Source: Bacilli bacterium
GTDB taxonomy: Bacteria > Bacillota_I > Bacilli_A > RFN20 > CAG-826
Direction: 5' to 3'
Assembly (NCBI GenBank): GCA_017454295.1
Contig: JAFTDF010000020.1
Span: 62,001-126,000, forward strand
Length of the DNA stretch: 64,000 nucleotides
In this document: piece by piece, positions 8,607 through 17,487 of the stretch
How positions within the stretch are numbered: the stretch's first letter is position 1
Layout of the letters: each line of letters starts with the position of its first letter
Notes under the pieces: model-generated
Database searches by the model: none
What the model was told of the DNA's origin: nothing
What the model saw: the letters and a program-made list of their open reading frames with translations, nothing else
Translations under genes and position numbers: made by a program

Positions 8607-10463
8607 ATGCTGAGACTGCTACGTTACATCAAAGACATTTGGTATCTCGTTATCATTGCCGTGCTTTTGATCGGGATGGAATGCTTTTTGGGGCTAAACC
8701 TCCCCAATTTCATGTCCCGCATCGCCATGATTATGCGCAACCCCACCGGTTACTATCAAACTTGGACCGGTCTTTACCCTTTCTTTGGCATTGAGCTAAT
8801 CACACCGACCCAAGATCCGATCACCGATACCTGGATCATCGGTGGAATTATGCTCGGGTATTCGTTGCTGGCGATTACTTGCGCCTTTGGCGCCTCCATC
8901 ACCGTTTCCCATATCGGCGCCCATTTTGGGAAAGCCATCCGCCACGCGATGTTCCAAAAGGTCACCAATTTCTCCATCGACCAATATAGCGATTTTGGAA
9001 CCGCTAGTTTAATCACCAGAACCACCAACGACATCGAACAATGTCAGCAAACCCTGCAAATGTCGTTACGGATGCTGGTGCGTGCCCCCATCACCTTGGC
9101 CATTGCCATCGTCATGATCTTGACCAAAGACCCCCGCGTCGCTTTGGTGTTGGCCGTTTCCATTCCCATCGCTATCGTCGTCATGGTCATCCTCTTTTCG
9201 AAAGGGATTCCCTATTTTGGCAAGATGCAGGCCCTCTTCGACAAAGTCACCAAAGTCCTCCGCGAATCCCTCACCGGGGTGCGTGTCATCCGTGCCTTCG
9301 GTCAGGAAAAGAAAGAGTTGGATCGCTTTAACGACATCTCTTGGCTCACGGAGAAAACCGTCATCCGTTTTGCCCGCATCATGTCGTTTGGCTCTCCGGT
9401 TTTAAACATCACATTCAACCTCACCTATATCGCTATTTACTTCATGGGCTATAAGCTGATGGAAGGCCAACCCATGCAAGCGATGGCGGATTATTCGACG
9501 ATTTTGGCCTCCGCCGAATATGCCATGGAAGTCATGTCGGCGTTTATGATGTTTGCCGGGCTAATCATCATGATTCCCCGTGGCACCGTCTGCGCCAAAC
9601 GTATCCACGCCGTCCTCGATACCACACCCACCATCCCCGAACCCGAGCATCCCGTGAACGTCACTTCCCACGAAGGCACCGTGGAATTCAAAAACGTCAC
9701 GTTTACCTTCCCTGATGGGGAAACCCCGGCCTTGACCAATATCTCTTTTAAAACCACCCCCGGTTCTACCACCGCCATCATCGGTTCCACGGGGTCTGGC
9801 AAATCCTCGGTCATCCGTTTGATTCCCCGCCTCTTCGACGTCACCGAAGGCGAGGTTTTGGTGGACGGAGTCAACGTCAAAGACTTCTCGAAGAAGGATC
9901 TGCGTTCCCGCATCGGATTCGTGCCGCAGCAAGCGTTGCTATTCAAAGGCACGGTGCGTTCCAATATGCTTTTTGGCTCGCCCGAAGCCGACGAAGAACG
10001 CATCAAGACCGCCCTCGATGTCGCCCAGGCCACCCACTTCCTTTCGAAGAAAGAAAACGGCATCGATGCCGAAGTCGAACAAGGCGGCAAGAATTTCTCC
10101 GGTGGGCAAAAGCAACGGCTTTGCATCGCCCGCGCTTTGGTCCGGAAAGCGGAAATCTATATCTTCGACGACTCCTTCTCCGCCCTCGACTTTAAAACGG
10201 ACACCAAACTCCGTGCCGCCTTAAAGGGCTATACCAAAGATGCTTCCGTCATCATCGTCGCCCAACGCGTTTCAACCATTCTCGACGCCGATAACATCGT
10301 CGTCCTCAACGCCGGGGAAATCGTGGGGCAAGGAAAGCATGCTGACTTATTAAAATCTTGTGACGTGTATCGCGAAATCGTCTATTCGCAACTCGATCCA
10401 AGCGAAATCGAAAAGACGATGGCCATGAGTAAGAAGCTTGCCTTGGAAGGGGGTGATGAATAA
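8607..10463 (+). CDS. Heterodimeric ABC exporter, subunit with degenerate ATPase site
   Basis: A 618-residue type IV ABC exporter half: six-helix membrane domain (residues about 1-330) followed by a nucleotide-binding domain with Walker A GSTGSGKSS near residue 395 and signature FSGGQKQR. The Walker B end reads YIFDDSFSALD, with Asp where the catalytic Glu should be (near residue 520). That pattern marks the inactive site of heterodimeric exporters such as LmrCD, BmrCD and TM287/288, and the partner encoded next door has the normal Glu. The end overlaps the next start codon by one base (TAATG). Drug or lipid export is likely; the substrate cannot be read from sequence. A TetR regulator lies just upstream. 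Confidence 0.93.
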   Translation: MLRLLRYIKDIWYLVIIAVLLIGMECFLGLNLPNFMSRIAMIMRNPTGYYQTWTGLYPFFGIELITPTQDPITDTWIIGGIMLGYSLLAITCAFGASITVSHIGAHFGKAIRHAMFQKVTNFSIDQYSDFGTASLITRTTNDIEQCQQTLQMSLRMLVRAPITLAIAIVMILTKDPRVALVLAVSIPIAIVVMVILFSKGIPYFGKMQALFDKVTKVLRESLTGVRVIRAFGQEKKELDRFNDISWLTEKTVIRFARIMSFGSPVLNITFNLTYIAIYFMGYKLMEGQPMQAMADYSTILASAEYAMEVMSAFMMFAGLIIMIPRGTVCAKRIHAVLDTTPTIPEPEHPVNVTSHEGTVEFKNVTFTFPDGETPALTNISFKTTPGSTTAIIGSTGSGKSSVIRLIPRLFDVTEGEVLVDGVNVKDFSKKDLRSRIGFVPQQALLFKGTVRSNMLFGSPEADEERIKTALDVAQATHFLSKKENGIDAEVEQGGKNFSGGQKQRLCIARALVRKAEIYIFDDSFSALDFKTDTKLRAALKGYTKDASVIIVAQRVSTILDADNIVVLNAGEIVGQGKHADLLKSCDVYREIVYSQLDPSEIEKTMAMSKKLALEGGDE

Positions 10464-12292
10464 TGCCGCCGCGCCGGGGAAACACTTACGGACGTCCCAA
10501 GAACTTCAAAGGGACGATGGGGCGCCTCATCCGCGACTTCAAGACCCAGAAATGGACGATTTTGGTCGTGATTTTACTCACCGTAGCCTCCGGGGTGATC
10601 TCCGTCATCAACCCCGTGATTTTGGGTGACACGCTCAACAGTATGGCCGACGTCATCGAAATCAATCCGTCCACTGGGTTAATCAATATCGATTGGCCGG
10701 ACGTCTATCGGGCATTCGGCTTAATGCTTGGCCTTTATACCGCCACCGCCATCTTGTCGTGGCTTGCCACCTTCATCATCGAAAAAGTGGTACACATTTG
10801 GGTTTATGAGCAGCGGGCCCGTGTCAAAGAAAAACTCGACCGCCTACCCTTGAAATACTTTGATGCCAACCAGGCGGGGGAAATTCTTAGCCGCGGCACC
10901 AACGACATCGATAACATCGGTCGGAATTTCGCCACCGTTTCCACTTCCGTCACCAGCTCGATCACCATTTTGATCGGTGGCATCATCGCGATGTTCGTCA
11001 CCAACTGGATCCTAACCTTGGTGGTTTTGGCGATGTTCCCTTTGCTGATGGCCATCGTGCTATTCCTCGCCAAGCGTTCGCGGAAGCAATTCAAGGTCTA
11101 CCGCAAGAAATATGGCAATCTCGAATCCATCATCGAAGAAGACTATTCCGGCTACATGGTCCTCAAATTATTCGGCCACGAAGAAGACGCCGTCGCCAAA
11201 TTCGACGAAATCAACGAGGACATGACCGAAGCCGACCGCAAATCGCAATGGATTTCCGGTTTCATCTTCCCCACGATGCGGTTTATGTATAACCTCGGGT
11301 TCGTTGCCGTTTCCGTTGTGGCCGGCATCACCCAAGGCACCGGCATCGGCGATTTGGTGGCCTTCATCATCTTCTTAAACTTAGTGGGCTCGCCCTTCCA
11401 GCAACTGGGTCAAATGGCCAGCACCATCGAATCGATGGCCGCCGCCGGGGAGCGCACCTATGCCTTGCTCGATGAGCAAGAACAATCCCCCGACGCCAAA
11501 GACGCCATCACCGACGTTTCGAAGGTGCAAGTGAAGATTGATTTCGAGCATGTCGTTTTCTCCTATACCGAAGATAAGCCGTTATTCACCGACATCAACT
11601 TGAACGTTAAACCGGGCGAAATGGTTGCCATCGTCGGTCCGACCGGTGCTGGCAAAACCACAATTGTGAATTTGCTGATGCGTTTCTACGAAATCAATGC
11701 CGGCTCCATCAAACTCGACGATGTCGATATTCGCAACTATTCCCGTTCCGCATTACGGAGCCTCTTTGGGATGGTTTTGCAAGACACGTGGCTCTTCGCC
11801 GGATCGATTCGCGAAAACATCCGTTATGGCCGTAGCGACGCCACCGACGAAGAAGTCATCGAAGCCGCCAAGGCGGCCCGTGCCCATCATTTCATCAAAA
11901 CCCTATCGGGCGGTTATGATTTTGAGCTCAACGAGGACGGGACCAACATTTCCCAAGGCCAGCGTCAGTTGATCACCATCGCCCGTGCCTTATTGTCCCA
12001 ACCCAAGATCATGATCCTCGACGAAGCCACCTCTTCCGTCGATACCCGTACCGAAAAAGCGATTCAGGACGCCATGGAGCAATCCTTAAAAAACCGCACC
12101 TCCTTCGTCATCGCCCACCGTTTGTCCACGATTAAAAATGCCAAGACCATCTTGGTCATGAATAAAGGCAACATCGTCGAGATGGGCTCGCACGAAGAAT
12201 TACTTGCAAAAAATGGCTTCTATGCCGACTTGTATAACGCCCAATTCCTGGGTCAAAACCCCATGGCAAAAGAAGGCGAAATCGTTTCCTGA
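10463..12292 (+). CDS. Heterodimeric ABC exporter, catalytic subunit
   Basis: A 609-residue ABC exporter half that pairs with the preceding gene product. After a basic N-terminal tail come six membrane helices and a nucleotide-binding domain with Walker A GPTGAGKTT near residue 395, signature ISQGQRQL (a Gln variant of LSGGQ that is common in this partner), and Walker B MILDEATSS with the catalytic Glu near residue 520. The combination of Asp in one subunit and the SQGQ signature in the other predicts one consensus and one degenerate ATP site. The stop is TGA, confirming that TGA is not read as Trp here. It converges on the sugar kinase gene 21 nt away, with only a weak CGC-GTTTT-GCG hairpin between them. 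Confidence 0.93.
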   Translation: MPPRRGNTYGRPKNFKGTMGRLIRDFKTQKWTILVVILLTVASGVISVINPVILGDTLNSMADVIEINPSTGLINIDWPDVYRAFGLMLGLYTATAILSWLATFIIEKVVHIWVYEQRARVKEKLDRLPLKYFDANQAGEILSRGTNDIDNIGRNFATVSTSVTSSITILIGGIIAMFVTNWILTLVVLAMFPLLMAIVLFLAKRSRKQFKVYRKKYGNLESIIEEDYSGYMVLKLFGHEEDAVAKFDEINEDMTEADRKSQWISGFIFPTMRFMYNLGFVAVSVVAGITQGTGIGDLVAFIIFLNLVGSPFQQLGQMASTIESMAAAGERTYALLDEQEQSPDAKDAITDVSKVQVKIDFEHVVFSYTEDKPLFTDINLNVKPGEMVAIVGPTGAGKTTIVNLLMRFYEINAGSIKLDDVDIRNYSRSALRSLFGMVLQDTWLFAGSIRENIRYGRSDATDEEVIEAAKAARAHHFIKTLSGGYDFELNEDGTNISQGQRQLITIARALLSQPKIMILDEATSSVDTRTEKAIQDAMEQSLKNRTSFVIAHRLSTIKNAKTILVMNKGNIVEMGSHEELLAKNGFYADLYNAQFLGQNPMAKEGEIVS

Positions 12293-12313
12293 TAAACGCG
12301 TTTTGCGAAGTTT

Positions 12314-13876
12314 TTAACGTTCTGTGAACCGATAAAGATAGCCGTAAATGTCCTTCAAAGACGGATACATTTTCTTATAGGCATTATGGAATAGGTTTTG
12401 GTAGATCTTGTGGTTTTCCATGTTCGGCTCGAAACGGTCTTTGACGCGGACCATGGCCTTGACCGCGGTTTCGGCATCGGGATAGACGCCCAGGGATAAG
12501 AAGGTGCCGATGGCCGCGCCCAAAGAAGAGGTTTCGTTGGTTTGGACGCGTTCGACGGGGACGCCGAAGACATCGGCGAAAAGTTGACAAACTTCGGGGC
12601 TTTGGGATCCGCCGCCGGAAACACGCAAAGCAGAGAAGGGATGGCCAATCTTCTTTTGGAAATAAAGGCCGGATTGATACAGTTCCATCGCGATGCCTTC
12701 GATAAGGGCTTTATAGACGTGGAGCCTGGTCGTGGATTCGGAAAACCCGACGATGGATCCTTTGACCGCGGGATGATCTAGTGGAGATCCCCAATAAGGC
12801 TGTAGCAACAATCCGTCGCTGCCCGCGGGGATGTCGAATAGGTGCTGGTTGAATTCTTGGGGGTCGGTTTCGCTGACGATTAAGTCCTCGACCTCCTTGG
12901 CGCCGAATTCCTTTAAGAACCAGTTGATCATCCAGAATCCGCGATAGATTTGGACGTCCATGTTATAAACGTCTTTTTGGATGGAGGGATAAGCCGGCAA
13001 AAAAGGCACGGGGTTTATGAATTTCTTCGTGGTGGTTTCGATGGTGCAGGCCGTGCCAAGGCTGATGGCGGCAATCGAATCGTCATAGACCCCAGAGCCT
13101 AAGGTCTCACAGGATTTGTCGCTTCCCCCGGCAAATAAGGGTAGACCCACGGGAAGTCCGGTTTGCTTGGCGCCTTCTTCGGAAATCCTACCGAGTTCGC
13201 CCTGGGTGTCGACCAGTTCGCAAAGTTGGTCGCGACGGAGGGAGAAGATTTGGCCCTGCAAATGCTTGGGCGGATTGGCATACCACTCTTTCTTTTTATA
13301 GTTCAAAGGATAGTGGCCCGTGAAATCGGAGGGGGAATCCTTTAATTGCCCCGTAAGGCGATAGACGAAATAGGTGGAAATCGAAACGTATTTGTCGATT
13401 TTGGCGAAGTTCTCGGGCTCGTTCTCTTTGATCCAGTTGGCCATGGTGCGGCGCCGATTCATCTTGATGGTATCGGCTTTTCCGACCATCCAGAATAGGA
13501 AACGGGAAAGCGGGGGCAAAGGCTCCTCGCATTTGGCCATGCGCGAATCCAGCCAAAGGATCATCGGGCGGATGACGTTGCGGTCTTTGTCGAGCAACAC
13601 CGCGGAATCGCGGAAGCAATCGAGCTCGATGCCTTGGACGTCTTTGATCAATTCGGGGTGTTCTTTGGCAAGCGACTTCGTGCATTCACAAAGGCAATCC
13701 CAGTAATAGGCGGGATCCATTTCGGCATAGCCGATCTTGGGGCTGTAATAAGCAGGTTCGTAAACTTTCTTGGCTAGGGCCAAACAGTTTCCTTCTTTGT
13801 CGTAAATGCAGGCACGGACCGATTGGGTACCGAAATCGAACGTCAGGGCGAGGGGAGATGAAGCGGTTGTTTGCAT
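12314..13876 (-). CDS. FGGY-family carbohydrate kinase (xylulokinase-like)
   Basis: A 520-residue sugar kinase starting MQTTASSPLALTFDFGTQSVRACIYDKEG, with the ATP-phosphate loop DFGTQS, a D-C-F-R-D-S-A segment matching the substrate region, and the C-terminal ATPase motif RVSGGGSQSPEVCQLFADV. FGGY kinases phosphorylate pentuloses, glycerol or related polyols; the substrate here cannot be fixed, although xylulose or a related ketose is plausible. I start it at 13876 because the in-frame upstream extension contains its own -10 box (TATAAT, 13891-13886 on the minus strand), which ends 9 nt before this ATG. There is no ribosome-binding site, so the mRNA is nearly leaderless. No transporter or isomerase lies next to it. 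Confidence 0.88.
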   Translation of the reverse strand: MQTTASSPLALTFDFGTQSVRACIYDKEGNCLALAKKVYEPAYYSPKIGYAEMDPAYYWDCLCECTKSLAKEHPELIKDVQGIELDCFRDSAVLLDKDRNVIRPMILWLDSRMAKCEEPLPPLSRFLFWMVGKADTIKMNRRRTMANWIKENEPENFAKIDKYVSISTYFVYRLTGQLKDSPSDFTGHYPLNYKKKEWYANPPKHLQGQIFSLRRDQLCELVDTQGELGRISEEGAKQTGLPVGLPLFAGGSDKSCETLGSGVYDDSIAAISLGTACTIETTTKKFINPVPFLPAYPSIQKDVYNMDVQIYRGFWMINWFLKEFGAKEVEDLIVSETDPQEFNQHLFDIPAGSDGLLLQPYWGSPLDHPAVKGSIVGFSESTTRLHVYKALIEGIAMELYQSGLYFQKKIGHPFSALRVSGGGSQSPEVCQLFADVFGVPVERVQTNETSSLGAAIGTFLSLGVYPDAETAVKAMVRVKDRFEPNMENHKIYQNLFHNAYKKMYPSLKDIYGYLYRFTER

Positions 13877-13885
13877 GATAGAGAC

Positions 13886-13891
13886 ATTATA
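13886..13891 (-). promoter_or_regulatory. -10 box of the FGGY kinase gene
   Basis: A perfect TATAAT ends 9 nt before the ATG at 13876. A start site 7 nt downstream leaves a leader of about 3 nt. No convincing -35 hexamer is seen at 16-18 nt. Confidence 0.55.
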
Positions 13892-13959
13892 CATCCGGCC
13901 AGCCGTTAACGGCCTCAAAATATATGAGGGGGCGAGCGAGGCTCGATGGGGCGCCCGAG

Positions 13960-15138
13960 TCAGTCCAAGGAGACAATTTTCCCGGCGGCCAGAACCAGGT
14001 CGTGCGGCCCCGTCACCTGATACATGAAGGCAGAATCCAAAACAAATTCTTTCTCAGGCATTGATTGCGGGATGACCTGGGATTTGGTAAACGCATAGCC
14101 GGTCACCGCGGTCTCGGTAAACATAATGGAGGCATCTTGTTTCAGACTTCCGGACTCGAACGTCCCTTTAGAAATGGCGTAGGTTCCTTTTTGAAACAGT
14201 CCCTGTTGCTTTGCAACGGCCTTTAGGTCTAGGGTGTTGGAGCATTCGATTTTGGGCATACAGAAGGCCACGCCCCCTCGATAGGCGTCTTTGTGTGAAA
14301 AACATTCGCCGAAATCAAAGTCCGAAAACAGCGCGGACGTCGCGGGTTGCTTTGGTTTGATGAAGCGAAGACGGCAATCCTTGTTTTGCAAAGGATATGA
14401 GAAGGCCTCCCACGACTCGGTGGCGCAATAATAATCGGTTTCGGCGCTCGCATCCATAAACGGGTAGGCACCTTCGCCATTAAATGGCCTATCGGCGCTC
14501 TTTTTGAGACCTATCGCATAGGGAAGGTTGAAAAAGAAGCTTCCGATCATCGTTGCCGGTCCGTCGCATTCCGGCGCCTCGGAGACGTGGCCGTTTGTAA
14601 CTTCTTTTGCCCATTGGGAAAGGAATTGCTTTTGGTCCTCTGTTTTACCGAGATAGCTGCACCCAAGTTCGTTGGCCATTCTTTCTGCCAGCCGAGGTGG
14701 GATTTCTGTTCCGTTTTCATCCACCAAGATGCTGGAAGGGATTACCGTCGTCTCATTGGACTCGGGGGAGGTCTTAACCGTGACTGCGTTGTAGAGCTCG
14801 GCAACCACGTTCAGAGTGGCTTGGTTTCCCTTTGTTCCAAGAATCGACCACTCTTCTTCTGGAACCGATTCCTCATCGAAAAGCAAATAGGTCAAGGCAG
14901 AAGTAAGATAGTAGGACAACGGGAAAAATACATAATTTTCGGCTCCTACCGCCTCTTCCGCTTTTTGGTTTGCTTCTTTAAGAAGCGCGTTTATGTAATC
15001 ATAAGTAGGCTCGGTTAATGGGACTGGATCCGCCGCCTTTGGCGCATTGGCAATGAGCAAAGGCCAAGTCGTCCCGTTCGGATGGGACTGGCAAGAAACC
15101 AAGGCCACAAGAGCGAAAGCAAACAGCAGGCGCTTCAT
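13960..15138 (-). CDS. Serpin-like lipoprotein
   Basis: A 392-residue secreted lipoprotein. The signal peptide MKRLLFAFALVALVSC has a lipobox (LVSC, Cys16). An in-frame ATG four codons upstream (15150) is an alternative start. The mature part follows the serpin fold: NYVFFPLSYYLTSALTYLL matches the N-terminal 'N-x-x-x-S-P-x-S' helix, SQWAKEVTNGHVSE matches 'W-x-x-x-x-T-x-G-x-I', TMIGSFFFNLPYA matches the s3A 'N-A-x-x-F-K' strand, VAFCMPKIE and LDLKAVAKQQGLF match 'LPKF' and 'DL...LG', and FMYQVTGPHDLVLAAGKIVSLD matches the C-terminal 'FLF-I-D-x-x-T-x-x-x-L-F-x-G-R-V'. The reactive-loop hinge (ETAVTGYAF) lacks the run of small residues found in inhibitory serpins, so protease inhibition is uncertain. 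It is divergent from an ECF sigma gene. The assignment is from pattern comparison by eye. Confidence 0.7.
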   Translation of the reverse strand: MKRLLFAFALVALVSCQSHPNGTTWPLLIANAPKAADPVPLTEPTYDYINALLKEANQKAEEAVGAENYVFFPLSYYLTSALTYLLFDEESVPEEEWSILGTKGNQATLNVVAELYNAVTVKTSPESNETTVIPSSILVDENGTEIPPRLAERMANELGCSYLGKTEDQKQFLSQWAKEVTNGHVSEAPECDGPATMIGSFFFNLPYAIGLKKSADRPFNGEGAYPFMDASAETDYYCATESWEAFSYPLQNKDCRLRFIKPKQPATSALFSDFDFGECFSHKDAYRGGVAFCMPKIECSNTLDLKAVAKQQGLFQKGTYAISKGTFESGSLKQDASIMFTETAVTGYAFTKSQVIPQSMPEKEFVLDSAFMYQVTGPHDLVLAAGKIVSLD

Positions 15139-15150
15139 GCGTTTACCCAT

Positions 15151-15356
15151 TTTGTTGTTTCACTATTTCCAGCAACCGCTTGTGCTGACGCAAACAGAAT
15201 CGTCATAAACAGATTTAACACAGCTTTCCTCCCGGCCCGGCTTTGTCTTTGCCAAACAAGAGCAACTAAACCCCAAAAATGTGTCGCTTCTTTTTTCGAC
15301 ACATATTCGCGCTGGTTGGCTCTATTATAAATAGAAGGCCGGCAACGGATTTGAAA
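15151..15356. other. Divergent intergenic region between serpin-like gene and ECF sigma gene
   Basis: About 206 nt without a gene. On the plus strand TATTATAAAT (15323-15332) is a plausible -10 region for the sigma operon, leaving a leader of roughly 20 nt without a clear ribosome-binding site. No convincing promoter could be assigned for the leftward serpin-like gene. If the ECF factor controls its own locus, its promoter elements should be in this stretch, but I cannot define them from one example. Confidence 0.4.
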
Positions 15357-15830
15357 ATGGACAAAAGCGCCGCGGAACAGCTCTATCGCACGTATGGCCG
15401 ACTGGTCAAATACGTTGCCTTTTCTGTGCTTGAAAACGACGAAAAGAGCGAAGACGTCATGATGGAGTCGTTTGCCCGTTTATTCGAGGCGTTGGAAAAG
15501 AGGCCGATTCCGAACCCAAAAGCCTATCTGTGTCGCATTGCCGTTCGGCTAGCATTAAAAGAGAAGAAGAGCTTGCCAGAAGAATTAAACGAAGACCTCG
15601 TTTGTTCTGATTCTGGTGCCTTGGCAAACCTTGAAGAGGATTTGTGCAAAGCCATGAATGGCTTAAGCGTTTTGGAGCGCAAAACCGTGACCTTAAGAGC
15701 GGTTTGCGAGATGTCTTATTTTGAAATTTCTAGAATCTTGGGCGGAACAGCTCTCTCGGTCCAATCGAGATACCGCCGGGCAATTCGAAAACTAAGAGCC
15801 GAATTGGGAGAGGGTTATGCGGAAAAGTAA
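15357..15830 (+). CDS. ECF-type RNA polymerase sigma factor
   Basis: A 157-residue protein with region 2 at the N terminus (AEQLYRTYGRLVKYVAFSVLENDEKSEDVMMESFARLFE, the core-binding and -10 helices) and region 4 at the C terminus (LSVLERKTVTLRAVCEMSYFEISRILGGTALSVQSRYRRAIRKL, an HTH). No region 1 or 3 is present, as expected for the extracytoplasmic-function class. I chose the ATG at 15357 because region 2 starts there. The gene overlaps the next one by 14 nt, the usual arrangement with a cognate anti-sigma factor. It is divergent from the serpin-like lipoprotein, suggesting that this envelope protein could be part of the regulon. Confidence 0.85.
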   Translation: MDKSAAEQLYRTYGRLVKYVAFSVLENDEKSEDVMMESFARLFEALEKRPIPNPKAYLCRIAVRLALKEKKSLPEELNEDLVCSDSGALANLEEDLCKAMNGLSVLERKTVTLRAVCEMSYFEISRILGGTALSVQSRYRRAIRKLRAELGEGYAEK

Positions 15831-16419
15831 GTTTGAAGTGCGTTTGGCTAAGGAACTAGAAAAAGGGTTGCCCCAAACAAAAAAGTCGATTGAAGAAATT
15901 GCCTCTTTTCGAGCTAAAAAGCCCCCATATCAAAAGAAAAATTGGCCGGTTCCCGCCGTGGCTTGTGGTTTGCTCTTGGCGCTGGCGATTGTGATAATCT
16001 TTGCGATTCGCCCAACCTTAACCGGCCCTTCGGTTATCGATTCGTCAGAAGGTCTCTCTAATTCGGGGGCGGCATCGCAACAAGAGGAAGATTATGTGTT
16101 GCTCGGCAATCCCCTGCCTTTCCAAGAGGGGCGTTTTGAGGTTGAAGTTGTCGGGTCTGCCCCAGAAGAGATGCAAAGCGGCACCAATGAAGCGGTAATT
16201 GCAAAAGAATCCGGGTTAGATTTTTCAATCAACCTTTCGGATTATTCCGCTTTCCCGGGGTTCCTTAACCTTTCGGGCCCCGTTACAAACGGCCTTGCTG
16301 TTGTAGGCGGCACAGACGGTCTAATCGACGCCACGGTCGTCGTAAGCGGGAGGGTCTATTCGGTTTCGTTTTATCGAATCGAAATATCACCAAGCGTTTT
16401 ATTTGCCCATTTCCATTGA
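15817..16419 (+). CDS. Membrane protein, probable anti-sigma factor
   Basis: A 200-residue protein with a basic cytoplasmic segment (residues 1-45), one membrane helix (about 47-65, VPAVACGLLLALAIVIIFAI) and an extracytoplasmic part of about 135 residues containing a Ser/Gly/Glu-rich linker and a beta-rich end. It overlaps the ECF sigma gene by 14 nt and starts behind an AGAGGG ribosome-binding site. Position, topology and overlap argue for an anti-sigma factor that holds the sigma factor and senses a signal outside the cell. I see no zinc-binding H-x3-C-x2-C motif and no named sensor domain, so this is context-based. Codon choice in this gene and its neighbours looks less C-biased than in the housekeeping genes. 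Confidence 0.6.
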   Translation: MRKSKFEVRLAKELEKGLPQTKKSIEEIASFRAKKPPYQKKNWPVPAVACGLLLALAIVIIFAIRPTLTGPSVIDSSEGLSNSGAASQQEEDYVLLGNPLPFQEGRFEVEVVGSAPEEMQSGTNEAVIAKESGLDFSINLSDYSAFPGFLNLSGPVTNGLAVVGGTDGLIDATVVVSGRVYSVSFYRIEISPSVLFAHFH

Positions 16420-16480
16420 AAACAGCGGGTATTTAACGCTCGCGTGGGTAAAAGTTATTTCCCTTTGGGAATGTCTATCT

Positions 16481-16496
16481 TAAAATATCAAACAGG
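16481..16496 (+). promoter_or_regulatory. Promoter -10 and ribosome-binding site of the heptose operon
   Basis: TAAAAT (16481-16486) predicts a start near 16493. AGG at 16494-16496 lies 8 nt before the hddA ATG at 16505. The TTCCC-TTT-GGGAA palindrome at 16459-16471 lies in the -35 area and could bind a regulator. Unlike many units in the window, this one has a short leader with a ribosome-binding site. Confidence 0.45.
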
Positions 16497-16504
16497 TAAC
16501 AATC

Positions 16505-17485
16505 ATGATTATCACTAGAGCTCCATTCCGGGTTTCCTTCTGCGGCGGCGGAAGCGACATCCCCTCGTTCTACGAGAAATACGGTGGTTGCGTCCTTTCG
16601 ACCACCATCCGCAAATACGTGTATTTGACGATCAACAAAGCGTTTAACCGCGACACGATCACCCTCAAATACTCGCAAACCGAAGTGGTGGACGATCCCA
16701 GTAAGATCCAACACCGCATTTTCCGGCAGACCCTCCGTGACTTTGGCACCACCGGGATCGAAATCACCTCGATGGCCGACATTCCCGCTGGCACCGGGCT
16801 TGGTTCCAGTTCTTCTTTCACGGTCGCCCTTTTGAAGCTCCTTTATGCCTATAACGAAAAATCCGTTTCGGCTTATAAAGTCGCCAAGGAAGCCTGCGAC
16901 ATCGAAATCAACCAACTCGGCAACCCCATTGGCAAACAGGATCAATTCGCCGCGGCTTTTGGCGGTCTTCGTTATTACGAATTCCAACCCGATGGCTTCG
17001 TCAAAGTCGAGCCTATCATCATGCGCCACGAGTCCTATCGCCATTTGGAAAGCTCCATCATGATGTTCTATACGGGTCTCGTCCACGACGCGAATAAGAT
17101 TCTTGGGGAAGAGACCAAAAACCTCGCCTCCGCCAACGAAAAGATCAACGGCACGCTCCAGCTTTGTGAGCTCACCCGCCAACTGAAAAACCACCTCGAA
17201 GAAAACGACGTCGATGCTTTGGGTGACATCCTCAACGCTTCGTGGAACATCAAACGCGAACTCGCTTCCGGCATCACCAACAAAGCCATCGATTATTACT
17301 ATGAGCAAGGTATCAAAGCCGGCGCCACCGGTGGCAAACTCTTAGGGGCCGGAGGCGGTGGATTCCTCCTCTTCTATGTCCCCGATAGCAGCAAGAAGCC
17401 GCTTGTCCGCGCCGCTTTGAAAGACCTCATCGAAATGCCGGTCGAACTCGATCAATCCGGCGTCTCCGTCATCTACACCGAATAA
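16505..17485 (+). CDS. hddA: HddA, D-glycero-D-manno-heptose 7-phosphate kinase (GHMP kinase)
   Basis: A 326-residue GHMP kinase. The three family motifs are clear: PFRVSFCGGGSD near residue 7, the ATP loop PAGTGLGSSSSF near residue 96, and GGKLLGAGGGGFLLFYV near residue 277. The QLGNPIGKQDQFAAAFGG segment is typical of the HddA/FKP-like group that acts on D-glycero-alpha-D-manno-heptose 7-phosphate (C1 phosphorylation). It is the first gene of an operon, 2 nt before the nucleotidyltransferase-phosphatase fusion and followed by gmhA, so pathway context supports the substrate. Confidence 0.88.
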   Translation: MIITRAPFRVSFCGGGSDIPSFYEKYGGCVLSTTIRKYVYLTINKAFNRDTITLKYSQTEVVDDPSKIQHRIFRQTLRDFGTTGIEITSMADIPAGTGLGSSSSFTVALLKLLYAYNEKSVSAYKVAKEACDIEINQLGNPIGKQDQFAAAFGGLRYYEFQPDGFVKVEPIIMRHESYRHLESSIMMFYTGLVHDANKILGEETKNLASANEKINGTLQLCELTRQLKNHLEENDVDALGDILNASWNIKRELASGITNKAIDYYYEQGIKAGATGGKLLGAGGGGFLLFYVPDSSKKPLVRAALKDLIEMPVELDQSGVSVIYTE

Positions 17486-17487
17486 CC

